Assembly: GCA_038237895.1 (NCBI GenBank)
Contig: JBBRYE010000003.1
Coordinates: 1 to 64,000, forward strand
Direction: 5' to 3'
Origin: Pseudopedobacter sp038237895
Lineage (GTDB): Bacteria; Bacteroidota; Bacteroidia; Sphingobacteriales; Sphingobacteriaceae
Length of the DNA: 64,000 nt
Shown: one piece after another, positions 42,833-52,074 of the stretch
How the letters are laid out: every line of letters begins with the position of its first letter
How positions within the stretch are numbered: the first letter of the stretch is position 1
Notes under the pieces: generated by a model
What the model saw: the letters and a program-made list of their open reading frames with translations, nothing else
Told to the model about the DNA's origin: nothing
Database searches by the model: none
Position numbers and translations under genes: made by a program

Positions 42833-43297
42833 TTATTTAAAAGAGACTCCAACTTTTACTTCGGTAATCTCATCTTTATTAATACTTTTTTCTACTTCTT
42901 TACTTTTTTTGCCTTTTTCTTTTACCACTTCCATAATGGTTAGGCAATTTTCATCGGCGGCAAGCAACTTACCCTCGGTTTGTTTTCCTTCTTTCAGTTT
43001 AATTTCTAAAAGCCTGCCTATGTTTTTTTGAAACTGCCTATCTAAAGTTAGCGGAGTATCCAAACCTGGCGAACCCACTTCTAAAGTGTAAGCATTATCA
43101 ATTAAGTTCTCTTCTTCTAAATGGAAACCTACATGACGGCTCACCAACGCACAATCATGAATGCCTACGCCATTATCTCCATCTAATAAAATAGTAACAT
43201 TTTTATTGTTGACTATCTTAATTTCTACCACAAAAAGATCAGGACGATCGGCCAGTTTTTCGGCTATTAATTCCCTTATTCTTTTCTCGACACTCAT
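42833..43297 (-). CDS. rimP: Ribosome maturation factor RimP
   Basis: 154 residues. Helps 30S subunit maturation. LFVVEIKIVNNKNVTILLDG, and the signature LEVGSPGLDTPLTLDRQFQK (partial: EVGSPGLD) are clear; the C-terminal SH3-like part is rich in Lys/Glu. First gene of rimP-nusA-infB, behind a good promoter and a leader stem-loop. 30 bases separate it from nusA. Confidence 0.95.
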   Translation of the reverse strand: MSVEKRIRELIAEKLADRPDLFVVEIKIVNNKNVTILLDGDNGVGIHDCALVSRHVGFHLEEENLIDNAYTLEVGSPGLDTPLTLDRQFQKNIGRLLEIKLKEGKQTEGKLLAADENCLTIMEVVKEKGKKSKEVEKSINKDEITEVKVGVSFK

Positions 43298-43321
43298 TTA
43301 AATTTGATTTTTTGTTAAATA

Positions 43322-43350
43322 GAAAGAGGGGACAATGTGCCCCCTCTTTC
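43322..43350 (-). promoter_or_regulatory. Stem-loop at the 5' end of the rimP-nusA-infB transcript
   Basis: Perfect 10-bp stem GAAAGAGGGG / CCCCTCTTTC around a 9-base loop. It lies downstream of a full promoter (43360-43390), so it would be within about 5-10 bases of the transcript's 5' end, with 24 bases from its foot to the rimP start. It could also stop readthrough from the BtuF-like gene. On the minus strand it is followed by TATTTAAC, a weak U-run. Confidence 0.7.
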
Positions 43351-43359
43351 GAATCAATG

Positions 43360-43390
43360 CAAATGTAGTAAAATTATTTTGAGATACAAA
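43360..43390 (-). promoter_or_regulatory. Promoter of rimP-nusA-infB
   Basis: Minus strand TTTG (43387-43390), 19-base spacer, TACATTTG (43360-43367): both boxes match the Bacteroidota consensus exactly. Confidence 0.75.
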
Positions 43391-43414
43391 TTTGATGGTG
43401 AATCAAATATGAGA

Positions 43415-44341
43415 TTAACTTTCAAACTTTATCCATCCCTCGCCTTCATAACCAAAAGCAAAATATTTTGGGGTAATCATTTCGGCAAGCATTTCAATAG
43501 TATCTATAATTCGCGGTCCGCTTCTGTTAAAATAGGCATTACCATCGGCGATGTAAACTCGATTATTTTTTACCGCATCTAAATCTCGCCATCCTGGTTG
43601 GTTTAATAATAAATCTATTTCTTGTAAAGTTCTGTTAATGGTAAATCCGCAAGGTGCAACAATTATTATCGTTGGGTTTTCATCATAAATTTGTTGCCAT
43701 TCTACAAATGGCGAATGTTTCCCATTTTCTGCTAATATAGTCTTCCCACCAGCAATCTCCACCAATTCTGGAATCCAATTGCCAGCAACCATAATCGGCG
43801 AAAGCCATTCTATTATTGCCACTTTTGGCTTATCAGGAAAAAATTTTAATTTATGTTTTACGATATCAATTCTCTCCTCTAACTCTTCAACTAGCTCGCT
43901 TGCCCTTTCTTCCACATCTAATTGAATGGCTGTTTCTTTTATTTCCCTTAAAATATCTTCGAGTGTATTTGGCTGAAGTGAGATTAATTTAACATCGGAA
44001 TTCACTAATTCACTTAAAGCCTCTTTCACATCTTTTTCTGAAACTGCACAAACTTCGCATTGGTTTTGCGAAATGATGAAATCTGGCTTTAATGACGATA
44101 TTAAGTCTTTATCAATTTTATAAATCGAAAGTGCATCAGTTAAAATCTCTTTTACTTGGGCATCAATTTTTGCGCTATCATTTCCAGAAATAAATTTAGC
44201 ATCAGAACAAACAGGTAAGTTTTGAATTTCTTTTGGATAATCACATTCATGCGATCTGCCTACTAAATTTTCTTGTAAGCCTAAAGCGCAAATTATTTCT
44301 GTGGCAGCAGGTAATAAGGAAATGATTCTTTTGTTTTGCAT
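43415..44341 (-). CDS. BtuF-like cobalamin-binding protein without signal peptide
   Basis: 308 residues from the ATG at 44341 (MQNKRIISLLPAATEIICAL); an ATG 19 codons earlier lies across the start of the divergent gene and is less likely. Periplasmic-binding-protein fold of the helical-backbone type: GRSHECDYP, ISQNQCEVCAVSEKDV, PKVAIIEWLSPIMVAGNWIP, GWRDLDAVKNNRVYIADGNA (partial). BtuF relatives bind B12, but this group in Bacteroidota has no signal peptide and may act in the cytoplasm. No ABC transporter genes are adjacent. Confidence 0.85.
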   Translation of the reverse strand: MQNKRIISLLPAATEIICALGLQENLVGRSHECDYPKEIQNLPVCSDAKFISGNDSAKIDAQVKEILTDALSIYKIDKDLISSLKPDFIISQNQCEVCAVSEKDVKEALSELVNSDVKLISLQPNTLEDILREIKETAIQLDVEERASELVEELEERIDIVKHKLKFFPDKPKVAIIEWLSPIMVAGNWIPELVEIAGGKTILAENGKHSPFVEWQQIYDENPTIIIVAPCGFTINRTLQEIDLLLNQPGWRDLDAVKNNRVYIADGNAYFNRSGPRIIDTIEMLAEMITPKYFAFGYEGEGWIKFES

Positions 44342-44378
44342 TTTTGGGTATTTTGCCAAATATAAATATTTGATTTTT

Positions 44379-46022
44379 GTGAAGCGTTTAAAACCCAATT
44401 ATCCCTATCTGCTTTTAGTAATGAGTTTTTTCTTTTTATTTGGATGTAAATCTGATGAAAAAAAGAATAATAAAGCGGTTTTCAATATCAATTTAGATCA
44501 AGGTTTAACATCTTTAGATCCGGCTTTTGCTCGTAACCAAAACGTTTTATGGATGTGCAACCAAATTTTTAGCAGTTTGGTGCAAATTGATGATAGCTTA
44601 AATATTAAACCCAGTGTTGCAAAAAGTTGGGAAATTTCTGAAGATGGCAAAACTTATACTTTTCATTTAAGAGATGATGTTTTTTTTCATGATGATGATC
44701 TTTTTAAAAACGGTAAAGGAAGAAAAGCAGTTGCTACAGATTTTAAATATTCTTTTTCTAGAATTATTGACCCAAAAATGACTTCTTCTGGAGCATGGAT
44801 TTTTAACGATAAAGTAAATGGAAAAGAAGATTTTTTGGCGCCAAATGATTCTACTTTTATTATTAAACTAAATAAACCATTTCCTCCTTTTTTATCGATG
44901 TTATCTGCACAATATTGTTCGGTGGTGCCGCATGAAGTTGCTGATAAATATGGTAAGGAGTTTAGAACGCACCCAATTGGAACTGGTCCGTTTAAATTTA
45001 AATATTGGAAAGAAGGTGAGATTTTAGTATTGTTAAAAAATGAGAATTATTTTGAAAAAGACAGTAAAGGAATAAGATTACCTTATTTGGATGCCGTAAA
45101 AGCAACTTTTATCCCTGATAAACAAACTGCCTTTATGGAATTCTTGAAAAAGGATTTAGATTATTTTAATAGTATTGATGGCAGCTATCGCGATGATATT
45201 TTAACCAAAAGTGGTAATATGACGTCGAGATATAAAGGCAAATTTCAATTGGTTAAAGGTTCTTACTTAAACACCGAATATTTGGGAATGTTAGTAGATA
45301 GCAGCTTAGCTATCGTTAAAAACTCGCCAATTAAATATAAAAAAGTACGCCAGGCTATTAATTATGCTATCAATAAAGAACGATTGGTTAAATATTTAAG
45401 AAATAGTATTGGTGTGCCTGGTACTGCAGGATTTATACCAGCAGGAATGCCTGGTTTTGATGCTAAAGCAGTAAAAGGTTATGATTATAAACCTGAAAAA
45501 GCTAAACAATTATTGAAAGAAGCAGGATTTACAAACGGAAATGGCATGAAGGAATTGACTTTAAGCACTACAACAACCTATAAAGATTTAATAGAATTTA
45601 TACAGGGAGAATTAAATAATATTGGAATTAAATCTAAAATAGAAGTGAACCAAAGCGCATCGCTAAGGGAAACTATTGCCAAACGACAAACTAATTTTTT
45701 TAGAGGCAGTTGGATTGCTGATTATGCAGACGGTGAAATTTATCTTTCTATGTTTTATTCTAAAAACTATGTTCCTATTGGTCCAAATTATACCAGCTTT
45801 AACAATCCACAATTTGATAGAATGTATGAGCAACTTAATTATATAAAAGATGATAAAGAACGTTATAAACTTTATCAAAAAATGGATCAGTTGGTAATGG
45901 ATGAAGCACCGGTTGTGGTTTTATTTTACGATCAATCGGTAAATCTTTTTCAGAATAATATTAGTGGTTTGGGGCATAATGCTCAAAATTTATTGGTGTT
46001 GAAGTATGTGAAGAAGCAGTAA
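44379..46022 (+). CDS. Oligopeptide-type ABC substrate-binding lipoprotein
   Basis: 547 residues from GTG at 44379 (MKRLKPNYPYLLLVMSFFFL), giving a basic leader, hydrophobic core and lipobox FLFGC (cysteine about 23). The longer open frame upstream overlaps the divergent gene and is rejected; the ATG 14 codons later would leave too short a leader. Family 5 solute-binding: LTSLDPAFARNQNVLWMCNQ, VAKSWEISEDGKTYTFHLRD, HPIGTGPFKFKYWKEGEIL and RQAINYAINKERLVKY. It would carry peptides or similar ligands; no permease or ATPase gene lies nearby. Confidence 0.9.
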   Translation: MKRLKPNYPYLLLVMSFFFLFGCKSDEKKNNKAVFNINLDQGLTSLDPAFARNQNVLWMCNQIFSSLVQIDDSLNIKPSVAKSWEISEDGKTYTFHLRDDVFFHDDDLFKNGKGRKAVATDFKYSFSRIIDPKMTSSGAWIFNDKVNGKEDFLAPNDSTFIIKLNKPFPPFLSMLSAQYCSVVPHEVADKYGKEFRTHPIGTGPFKFKYWKEGEILVLLKNENYFEKDSKGIRLPYLDAVKATFIPDKQTAFMEFLKKDLDYFNSIDGSYRDDILTKSGNMTSRYKGKFQLVKGSYLNTEYLGMLVDSSLAIVKNSPIKYKKVRQAINYAINKERLVKYLRNSIGVPGTAGFIPAGMPGFDAKAVKGYDYKPEKAKQLLKEAGFTNGNGMKELTLSTTTTYKDLIEFIQGELNNIGIKSKIEVNQSASLRETIAKRQTNFFRGSWIADYADGEIYLSMFYSKNYVPIGPNYTSFNNPQFDRMYEQLNYIKDDKERYKLYQKMDQLVMDEAPVVVLFYDQSVNLFQNNISGLGHNAQNLLVLKYVKKQ

Positions 46023-46047
46023 AGTTTTGCGTCTAATAATCGCTAAT

Positions 46048-46172
46048 CTCTTTGTCGGAATCTTGATTTTCTTGATTAAAGAATTAAAAGGATTGTTTAG
46101 TATTGGAATGTTTGCTTCTTAAAATAGGAATCAAGATAATCCTAAAATCCTAGAATCAAGATTTAGACAATT
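46048..46172. repeat. Repeat family D, copy 3
   Basis: TTTGTCGGAATCTTGATTTT CTTGATTAAAGAATTAAAAG GATT at left; AGGAATCAAGATAATCCTAA AATCCTAGAATCAAGATTTA GACAA at right. The ends are inverted complements (TTGTCGGAATCTTGATT / AATCAAGATTTAGACAA). Between the convergent substrate-binding and kdtA genes. Confidence 0.75.
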
Positions 46173-46217
46173 TTAACACGCTTACATTGGTTTTTATTGG
46201 TGAATTAGTGGCAACTT

Positions 46218-47450
46218 TTAAACCTTCCCAAAAACCTCGTTCATAATGATTTGAGTAGCTCCAATATTTTGATCCACATAATTCTTTGCGATTTCTCCCG
46301 ATTGTTTTCTAAAGTCTTCTTCAGATATTAACTGATTTAAAACTTTATTTAACTCTTCTTGATTGTTAATTGTAAATCCTCCTTTTAAATAAACCAAATC
46401 AATTGCCTCTTTAAACTTTTGATATTTTGGCCCAAAAATAACTGGTAAACCATAAGCAGCTGCTTCTAAAGTATTATGAATTCCTGCTCCAAACCCTCCA
46501 CCAATATATGCAACATCTGCATAAGCGTATAAAGAAGAGAGCATTCCAATATTATCGATGATTAAAACTTTAGCATCCTTTATGGCTGATGATTCATTTA
46601 TTTCAGAATACCTAATTACTTCATTATTTAAAAGATGCTCCAAATTTTTGATGTTAGTTTCAGAAACTTCATGCGGGGCAACAATAAATTTCCAGCCTTT
46701 CGGCGATGTTAAAATATAATGTGCTATCAGTTTTTCATCTTCCAACCAAGTGCTTCCACCAATAAAAATTTTTTGATTGTCTTTAAATTTTTCTATCATG
46801 GGGAAATCCTTTCTATTTTGAGCCAACTCTGTTACGCTATCAAAACGGGTATCGCCACTAATAGTAACGTTATTTAAACCAATGCCTTTTAATAAATCTG
46901 CCGAGGTTTGATTTTGAACAAAAAAATGGGTTACACATTTTAAGATAGAACGATAAAAATCGCCGTAAGGCTTAAAAAACAATTGCTCTTTTCTAAAAAT
47001 TGCAGAAGTAATATATAATGGGATTTGTTGTTTTTTTAACTCCTTAAAAAAATAATTCCAAAACTCGTATTTGTTAAAAAACGCAATTTCAGGCTTAAAA
47101 ATATTCAGAAAATCTTGAGCATTTTTTGCAGTATCCAAAGGGAGATAAAGGATATAATCTCCAAAAGGAGAGTTTTTTCTAACCTCATATCCAGAAGGAG
47201 AGAAAAAAGTAATTACAATTTTTTTATCAGTAAATCTTTTTCTAACCGCTTGTAAAAGTGGTTTTCCCTGTTCAAATTCGCCTAAAGAGGCGAAATGAAA
47301 CCAAATGTTTTTATGCGATTGTTTAGGATTAAAATTTGTACGCCAATTCTTTCTCCCATCTATCCAAAGTTTCGCTTTTCTATTAAAAAAAGAAAATATC
47401 CATATCAAAAAATAATAAAACTTTATCCCAATGTTATAAAATATAGGCAT
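46218..47450 (-). CDS. kdtA: 3-deoxy-D-manno-octulosonic acid (Kdo) transferase
   Basis: 410 residues. GT30 enzyme that adds Kdo from CMP-Kdo to lipid A precursor at the inner membrane. N-terminal membrane anchor (about 8-24), then FHFASLGEFEQGKPLLQAVR, ITFFSPSGYEVRKN, GDTRFDSV, and the C-terminal GGFGAGIHNTLEAAAYGLPV-type donor site. Standard length. Divergent from the sugar-nucleotide operon, with 63 bases between. Confidence 0.94.
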   Translation of the reverse strand: MPIFYNIGIKFYYFLIWIFSFFNRKAKLWIDGRKNWRTNFNPKQSHKNIWFHFASLGEFEQGKPLLQAVRKRFTDKKIVITFFSPSGYEVRKNSPFGDYILYLPLDTAKNAQDFLNIFKPEIAFFNKYEFWNYFFKELKKQQIPLYITSAIFRKEQLFFKPYGDFYRSILKCVTHFFVQNQTSADLLKGIGLNNVTISGDTRFDSVTELAQNRKDFPMIEKFKDNQKIFIGGSTWLEDEKLIAHYILTSPKGWKFIVAPHEVSETNIKNLEHLLNNEVIRYSEINESSAIKDAKVLIIDNIGMLSSLYAYADVAYIGGGFGAGIHNTLEAAAYGLPVIFGPKYQKFKEAIDLVYLKGGFTINNQEELNKVLNQLISEEDFRKQSGEIAKNYVDQNIGATQIIMNEVFGKV

Positions 47451-47513
47451 TTATCTATCGAATTATTAACTTCGTCAAGTTTAAAGAAATTTAAGAAAAA
47501 ATAGCAATATTAT

Positions 47514-48833
47514 ATGAAAATAGCAGTAATTGGGACAGGATATGTTGGTTTAGTAACCGGAACTTGTTTAGCAGAAACCGGAAACAACGTTACTTGTGTA
47601 GACATAGTGGAGGAAAAAGTGAACAAAATGAAGAATGGTGAGCTTCCCATCTACGAACCAGGCCTTGATATTCTTTTCCATAGAAATATAGAACAAAACA
47701 GACTTAATTTTACAACAGATTTGGCTTATGCGATAAAAGATGCTGTTATCATATTTTTAGCTTTACCAACCCCTCCAGGTGGCGACGGAAAAGCTGATTT
47801 AAGCTATGTTTTAGGCGCCGCAAAAGACATTGCAAATTTGATTACAGATTATAAAGTTATCGTTACCAAATCCACGGTTCCAGTTGGCACAGCCGATAAA
47901 GTTAGAGCCGCTTTTGAAGAAAATACTTTGGTAGAAGTTGATGTAGTTTCTAACCCTGAATTTTTACGTGAAGGTGTTGCGGTTGACGATTTTATGAAAC
48001 CAGATAGAGTAGTTGTTGGAACAAGAAGCGATAGAGCAAAAAAATTGATGGAAGAACTTTACGCTCCTTATGTGCGTTCAGGAAATCCGGTGATTTTTAT
48101 GGACGAACGTTCTTCTGAACTTACAAAATATGCTGCAAATTCATTTTTGGCGACAAAAATCACTTTCATGAATGAAGTTGCCAACCTTTGCGAATTGGTT
48201 GGTGCCGATGTAGACATGGTGCGAAAAGGCGTTGGTGCTGATGATAGGATTGGTAAAAGATTTTTGTTTCCTGGCATCGGTTATGGCGGTAGCTGTTTCC
48301 CAAAAGATGTGCAGGCTTTAGCACTTTCATCAAAAGAATACGATTACGATTTCAAGATTTTAGACGCAGTAATGGAAGTTAACCAGTCCCAAAAACTAAA
48401 GATCGTTGAGAAGATGATGAAATATTACAACAACGATGTTAAGGGTAAGAAATTTGCACTTTGGGGTTTGGCTTTTAAACCAGAAACAGATGATATCCGT
48501 GAAGCGCCAGCTTTGTACATTATTGACGAATTGACGAAAGCAGGAGCAGAAATTATTGCTTATGACCCTGAGGGAATGGAAAACGTAAAAAAAATGAAAG
48601 GTGATATTTTGGCTTTCGCCGATAATGCTTATGAAGCTTTAGAAGGTGCCGATGCTTTGATCATCGCAACAGAATGGCAAGCTTTCAGAAATCCTGATTT
48701 TAAGCAAATGGAAGAAAAATTAGCTTCGAAAGTGATTTTTGATGGCAGAAACCTATATGATCTTCATAAAATGATTGATTTGGGGTATTATTATAATAGT
48801 ATTGGAAGGGCAACAGTAAACCAAGAAGCATAA
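47514..48833 (+). CDS. ugd: UDP-glucose 6-dehydrogenase
   Basis: 439 residues. Oxidises UDP-glucose twice to UDP-glucuronate. N-terminal Rossmann GTGYVGLVTG, VTKSTVPVGTADK, NPEFLREG, the catalytic cysteine C261 in GIGYGGSCFPKD, and WGLAFKPETDDIREAP before the C-terminal Rossmann half. First gene of ugd-uxs-galE-rfbB-cpsB; next gene starts 10 bases later. It supplies the substrate for Uxs. Confidence 0.97.
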   Translation: MKIAVIGTGYVGLVTGTCLAETGNNVTCVDIVEEKVNKMKNGELPIYEPGLDILFHRNIEQNRLNFTTDLAYAIKDAVIIFLALPTPPGGDGKADLSYVLGAAKDIANLITDYKVIVTKSTVPVGTADKVRAAFEENTLVEVDVVSNPEFLREGVAVDDFMKPDRVVVGTRSDRAKKLMEELYAPYVRSGNPVIFMDERSSELTKYAANSFLATKITFMNEVANLCELVGADVDMVRKGVGADDRIGKRFLFPGIGYGGSCFPKDVQALALSSKEYDYDFKILDAVMEVNQSQKLKIVEKMMKYYNNDVKGKKFALWGLAFKPETDDIREAPALYIIDELTKAGAEIIAYDPEGMENVKKMKGDILAFADNAYEALEGADALIIATEWQAFRNPDFKQMEEKLASKVIFDGRNLYDLHKMIDLGYYYNSIGRATVNQEA

Positions 48834-48843
48834 AAATATAAAA

Positions 48844-49836
48844 ATGAGTGTTAAAAAAAGAGTTTTAATTACTGGAGCGGCTGGCTTTTTGGGTTCGCAT
48901 TTATGCGATAGATTTATAAAGGAAGGTTATTATGTAATTGCGATGGACAATTTGATTACTGGCGATTTAGCCAATATCGAACATCTATTTAAGTTACCTG
49001 ATTTTGAATTTTCGCATCACGATGTTTCCAAATTTGTCCACGTACCCGGCGAATTGGATTATATTTTGCATTTCGCATCGCCTGCTAGCCCAATTGATTA
49101 CTTAAAAATTCCTATCCAAACCTTAAAAGTTGGTTCTTTGGGGATTCATAACCTTTTGGGTTTGGCCCGAGTTAAAAACGCTAGATTAATCATTGCTTCT
49201 ACTTCAGAAGTTTATGGAGATCCGGCAGTAAACCCTCAGCCAGAAGAATATTGGGGCAATGTAAACCCTGTTGGTCCTCGTGGTGTTTATGATGAAGCAA
49301 AACGCTTTCAAGAGGCTATCACAATGGCTTATCATACTTTTCATGGAGTAGAAACCAGGATTGTTAGAATTTTTAATACTTACGGCCCAAGAATGCGATT
49401 GAACGATGGACGTGTTTTACCCGCATTTATTGGTCAAGCTTTACGTGGGGAAGATTTAACGGTTTTTGGTGATGGAAGTCAAACTCGTTCTTTCTGTTAT
49501 GTTGATGATTTAGTTGAGGGAATTTACCGTTTACTATTGTCAGACTATGCACAACCAGTTAACATCGGGAATCCTGATGAAATTACGATTGGCCAGTTTG
49601 CAGAGGAAATCATCAAATTAACAGGAACCAACCAAAAAGTGGTGTACAAACCATTGCCACAAGACGATCCAAGGCAACGTCAGCCTGATATTACCAAGGC
49701 TAGAGCACTTTTAAATTGGGAGCCAAAAGTTAATAGGGCGGAAGGTTTAAAGATTACTTACGAATATTTCAAAACTTTATCTCAGGAACAACTGGATAAA
49801 ATTGACCATAAAGACTTTACAAATTATAATAAATAA
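48844..49836 (+). CDS. uxs: UDP-glucuronate decarboxylase (UDP-xylose synthase)
   Basis: 330 residues. Extended SDR: TGAAGFLGSHLCD, STSEVYGDP, YDEAKRF (Tyr-x3-Lys) and the UXS signature ASPASPIDYLKIP, which separates it from other epimerases. Converts UDP-glucuronate to UDP-xylose with an NAD cofactor. Follows ugd by 10 bases and overlaps galE by 1 base (TAATG). Together Ugd and Uxs lead from UDP-glucose to UDP-xylose. Confidence 0.93.
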   Translation: MSVKKRVLITGAAGFLGSHLCDRFIKEGYYVIAMDNLITGDLANIEHLFKLPDFEFSHHDVSKFVHVPGELDYILHFASPASPIDYLKIPIQTLKVGSLGIHNLLGLARVKNARLIIASTSEVYGDPAVNPQPEEYWGNVNPVGPRGVYDEAKRFQEAITMAYHTFHGVETRIVRIFNTYGPRMRLNDGRVLPAFIGQALRGEDLTVFGDGSQTRSFCYVDDLVEGIYRLLLSDYAQPVNIGNPDEITIGQFAEEIIKLTGTNQKVVYKPLPQDDPRQRQPDITKARALLNWEPKVNRAEGLKITYEYFKTLSQEQLDKIDHKDFTNYNK

Positions 49837-50864
49837 TGGGAAATAAGATTTTAGTTACAGGCGGAACGGGGTTTATTGGTTCACATACCGTTGTTGAACT
49901 TTACAATGCTGGATATACACCTGTAATAGTTGATGATTTATCAAATTCATCAATAAAAATATTAGACCAAATAGAAAAAATTATCGGTTATAAGCCAGAA
50001 TTTCATCAGTTTGATTTATGTGACGAAGCTAAAGTTGCAGCTTTCATTCAATCAAATTCTGATATAAAAGGGATAATTCACTTCGCGGCTTTTAAAGCTG
50101 TTGGCGAATCGGTTCAAAAACCTCTAGAATATTACAGAAACAACTTTTTTTCTTTAATAAACTTGCTTTCTCAATACAAAGAAAAACCTATCAATTTCGT
50201 TTTCTCTTCAAGCTGTACAGTTTACGGTCAGCCTGATATTTTGCCTGTAACAGAGACGGCTCAGGTAAAAAAAGCAGAATCTCCTTATGGCAACACTAAG
50301 CAAATTGCCGAGGAAATTTTAGCAGAAACTGCATCGATAAACAAAAATTATAACATTGTAGCGCTAAGATATTTCAATCCGGTTGGCGCACATGCAAGTG
50401 CTCTAATTGGCGAATTACCAATTGGTGTTCCTCAAAACTTGATTCCATTTGTTACGCAAACAGCCATCGGAAAAAGAGAACAAATTACCGTTTTTGGTGA
50501 TGATTATGATACGGCTGACGGTAGTTGTGTAAGAGATTACATTCATGTTGTTGATTTAGCTAAAGCACACGTTGCAGCCATCAAACGTATGGAAGCTGGT
50601 AAAGCGGAAGATAATTATGAGGTTTTCAATATCGGAACTGGAAAAGGGACTACCGTTTTAGAAATTATCAATGCTTTTGAAAAATCGACAGGAGAAAAAT
50701 TAAAATACACCATTGGCCCACGTAGAGAAGGCGATATCGAAAAAATATATGGCGATGTTACTAAATCATCAGAAGCTTTAGGCTGGAAAACCGAACTAAA
50801 TGTAGATGACATGATGAAATCTGCATGGGAATGGGAAAAATATATAGCTAAGAATCCGTTCTAG
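49836..50864 (+). CDS. galE: UDP-glucose 4-epimerase (or related UDP-sugar 4-epimerase)
   Basis: 342 residues. TGGTGFIGSHTVVEL, SSSCTVYGQPDILPV, YGNTKQIAE (catalytic Tyr/Lys), LRYFNPVGAH, and a C-terminal VADCWADTSKA-like region replaced by YGDVTKSSEALGWK. GalE type is clear. Because it overlaps uxs by one base, it may act on UDP-glucuronate or UDP-xylose (giving UDP-arabinose) as well as UDP-glucose; sequence alone cannot decide. Confidence 0.9.
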   Translation: MGNKILVTGGTGFIGSHTVVELYNAGYTPVIVDDLSNSSIKILDQIEKIIGYKPEFHQFDLCDEAKVAAFIQSNSDIKGIIHFAAFKAVGESVQKPLEYYRNNFFSLINLLSQYKEKPINFVFSSSCTVYGQPDILPVTETAQVKKAESPYGNTKQIAEEILAETASINKNYNIVALRYFNPVGAHASALIGELPIGVPQNLIPFVTQTAIGKREQITVFGDDYDTADGSCVRDYIHVVDLAKAHVAAIKRMEAGKAEDNYEVFNIGTGKGTTVLEIINAFEKSTGEKLKYTIGPRREGDIEKIYGDVTKSSEALGWKTELNVDDMMKSAWEWEKYIAKNPF

Positions 50865-51015
50865 TTTGTTAGTTGATTAGGTTGTTCGTTTGTTAGGCTA
50901 TGCAGAGCGGGCAATATTATCAATATTTAATTAACCTAGGTTGTCATGGCTTAGTTGATCGGTTTGCTAACAAATGCAAAGCGAACCACCTAACCACCTA
51001 ACCACCTAACCACCT
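50865..51015. repeat. Repeat family C with an 8-bp tandem repeat before rfbB
   Basis: Left part GTTTGTTAGTTGATTAGGTT GTTCGTTTGTTAGGC; right part ends in four perfect copies of AACCACCT (50984-50991, 50992-50999, 51000-51007, 51008-51015), 7 bases before the rfbB ATG at 51022 (the ATG follows AAAAAA). The two parts are roughly inverted complements. Short tandem units change number by slippage, so this can alter the spacing upstream of rfbB. Confidence 0.8.
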
Positions 51016-51021
51016 AAAAAA

Positions 51022-52074
51022 ATGAAAATACTTATCACCGGCGGAGCCGGATTTATTGGTTCTCACGTTGTTAGACGTTTTGTGAACACTTATCCAAACT
51101 ATCAAATTGTAAACTTGGATAAACTGACTTATGCAGGAAATTTAGAAAACCTGTTTGATGTTGAAAAATCTGCAAACTACAAATTTGTAAAAGGAGATAT
51201 TGTTGATGCTGCTTTTATCCAAGAATTATTTGATAAAGAAAATTTTGACGCGGTTATACATCTAGCTGCCGAATCTCATGTAGATCGTTCAATTTCTAAC
51301 CCTATAGAATTTGTAATGACTAACGTTGTGGGAACTTGCAATTTGTTGAATGCTGCAAAAACATCCTGGAAAGGAGATTACGATAAAAAACGTTTTTATC
51401 ATGTTTCTACGGATGAAGTTTATGGAACTTTGGGCGAAGGAACAGAAATGTTTACGGAAGAAACTTCTTACGATCCGCATTCTCCATATTCTGCTTCAAA
51501 AGCAAGTTCTGATCATTTTGTGAGGGCATATTATGATACTTACGGAATGGATTGTGTAATTTCTAATTGTTCAAACAATTATGGTTCGTTTCACTTCCCA
51601 GAGAAATTAATTCCGCTTTCTATACACAACATCAAACAAAATAAAGCTATCCCAATTTATGGAAAAGGCGAAAATATTAGGGATTGGCTTTGGGTAGAAG
51701 ACCATGCCAGAGCGATTGACGTTATTTTCCATAAAGCAAAATCTGGTGAAACGTATAATATTGGCGGACATAATGAATGGACTAATATTGATTTAATCAG
51801 AACATTATGTAAAGTGATGGACAAAAAATTAAATCGTGAAGAAGGAACATCAGAAAAACTGATAACCTACGTTACCGATAGAGCCGGCCACGATTTACGT
51901 TATGCCATAGATGCTACAAAACTGAAAAACGAATTGGGCTGGGAACCAAGTTTACAATTTGAAGAAGGCTTAGAAAAAACTGTCGATTGGTACTTAGCAA
52001 ACGAAACTTGGCTAAATAACGTTACTTCTGGTAATTATCAGCATTATTACCAAGAGCAATACCAAAACAGATAA
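51022..52074 (+). CDS. rfbB: dTDP-glucose 4,6-dehydratase
   Basis: 350 residues. TGGAGFIGSHVVRRF, HLAAESHVDRSI, VSTDEVYGTLG, YSASKASSDH (Tyr/Lys), NNYGSFHFPEKLIP and RDWLWVEDHARAID are all family blocks. Makes dTDP-4-keto-6-deoxyglucose for rhamnose and other deoxysugars. rfbA, rfbC and rfbD are not in the window. Its stop codon directly abuts the cpsB ATG (no gap). Confidence 0.96.
   Translation: MKILITGGAGFIGSHVVRRFVNTYPNYQIVNLDKLTYAGNLENLFDVEKSANYKFVKGDIVDAAFIQELFDKENFDAVIHLAAESHVDRSISNPIEFVMTNVVGTCNLLNAAKTSWKGDYDKKRFYHVSTDEVYGTLGEGTEMFTEETSYDPHSPYSASKASSDHFVRAYYDTYGMDCVISNCSNNYGSFHFPEKLIPLSIHNIKQNKAIPIYGKGENIRDWLWVEDHARAIDVIFHKAKSGETYNIGGHNEWTNIDLIRTLCKVMDKKLNREEGTSEKLITYVTDRAGHDLRYAIDATKLKNELGWEPSLQFEEGLEKTVDWYLANETWLNNVTSGNYQHYYQEQYQNR

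Noticed and set aside
43322..43350. The leader stem-loop as only a terminator of the BtuF-like gene
   Set aside because: A complete promoter lies between that gene and the stem, so the stem belongs to the rimP transcript, though it may also stop readthrough.
44301..44378. Longer N-terminus of the oligopeptide-binding lipoprotein
   Set aside because: It overlaps the divergent gene start and puts a hydrophobic run before the real lipoprotein leader.
44342..44378. Cobalamin riboswitch before the BtuF-like gene
   Set aside because: The gap between the divergent starts is only about 37 bases, far too short.
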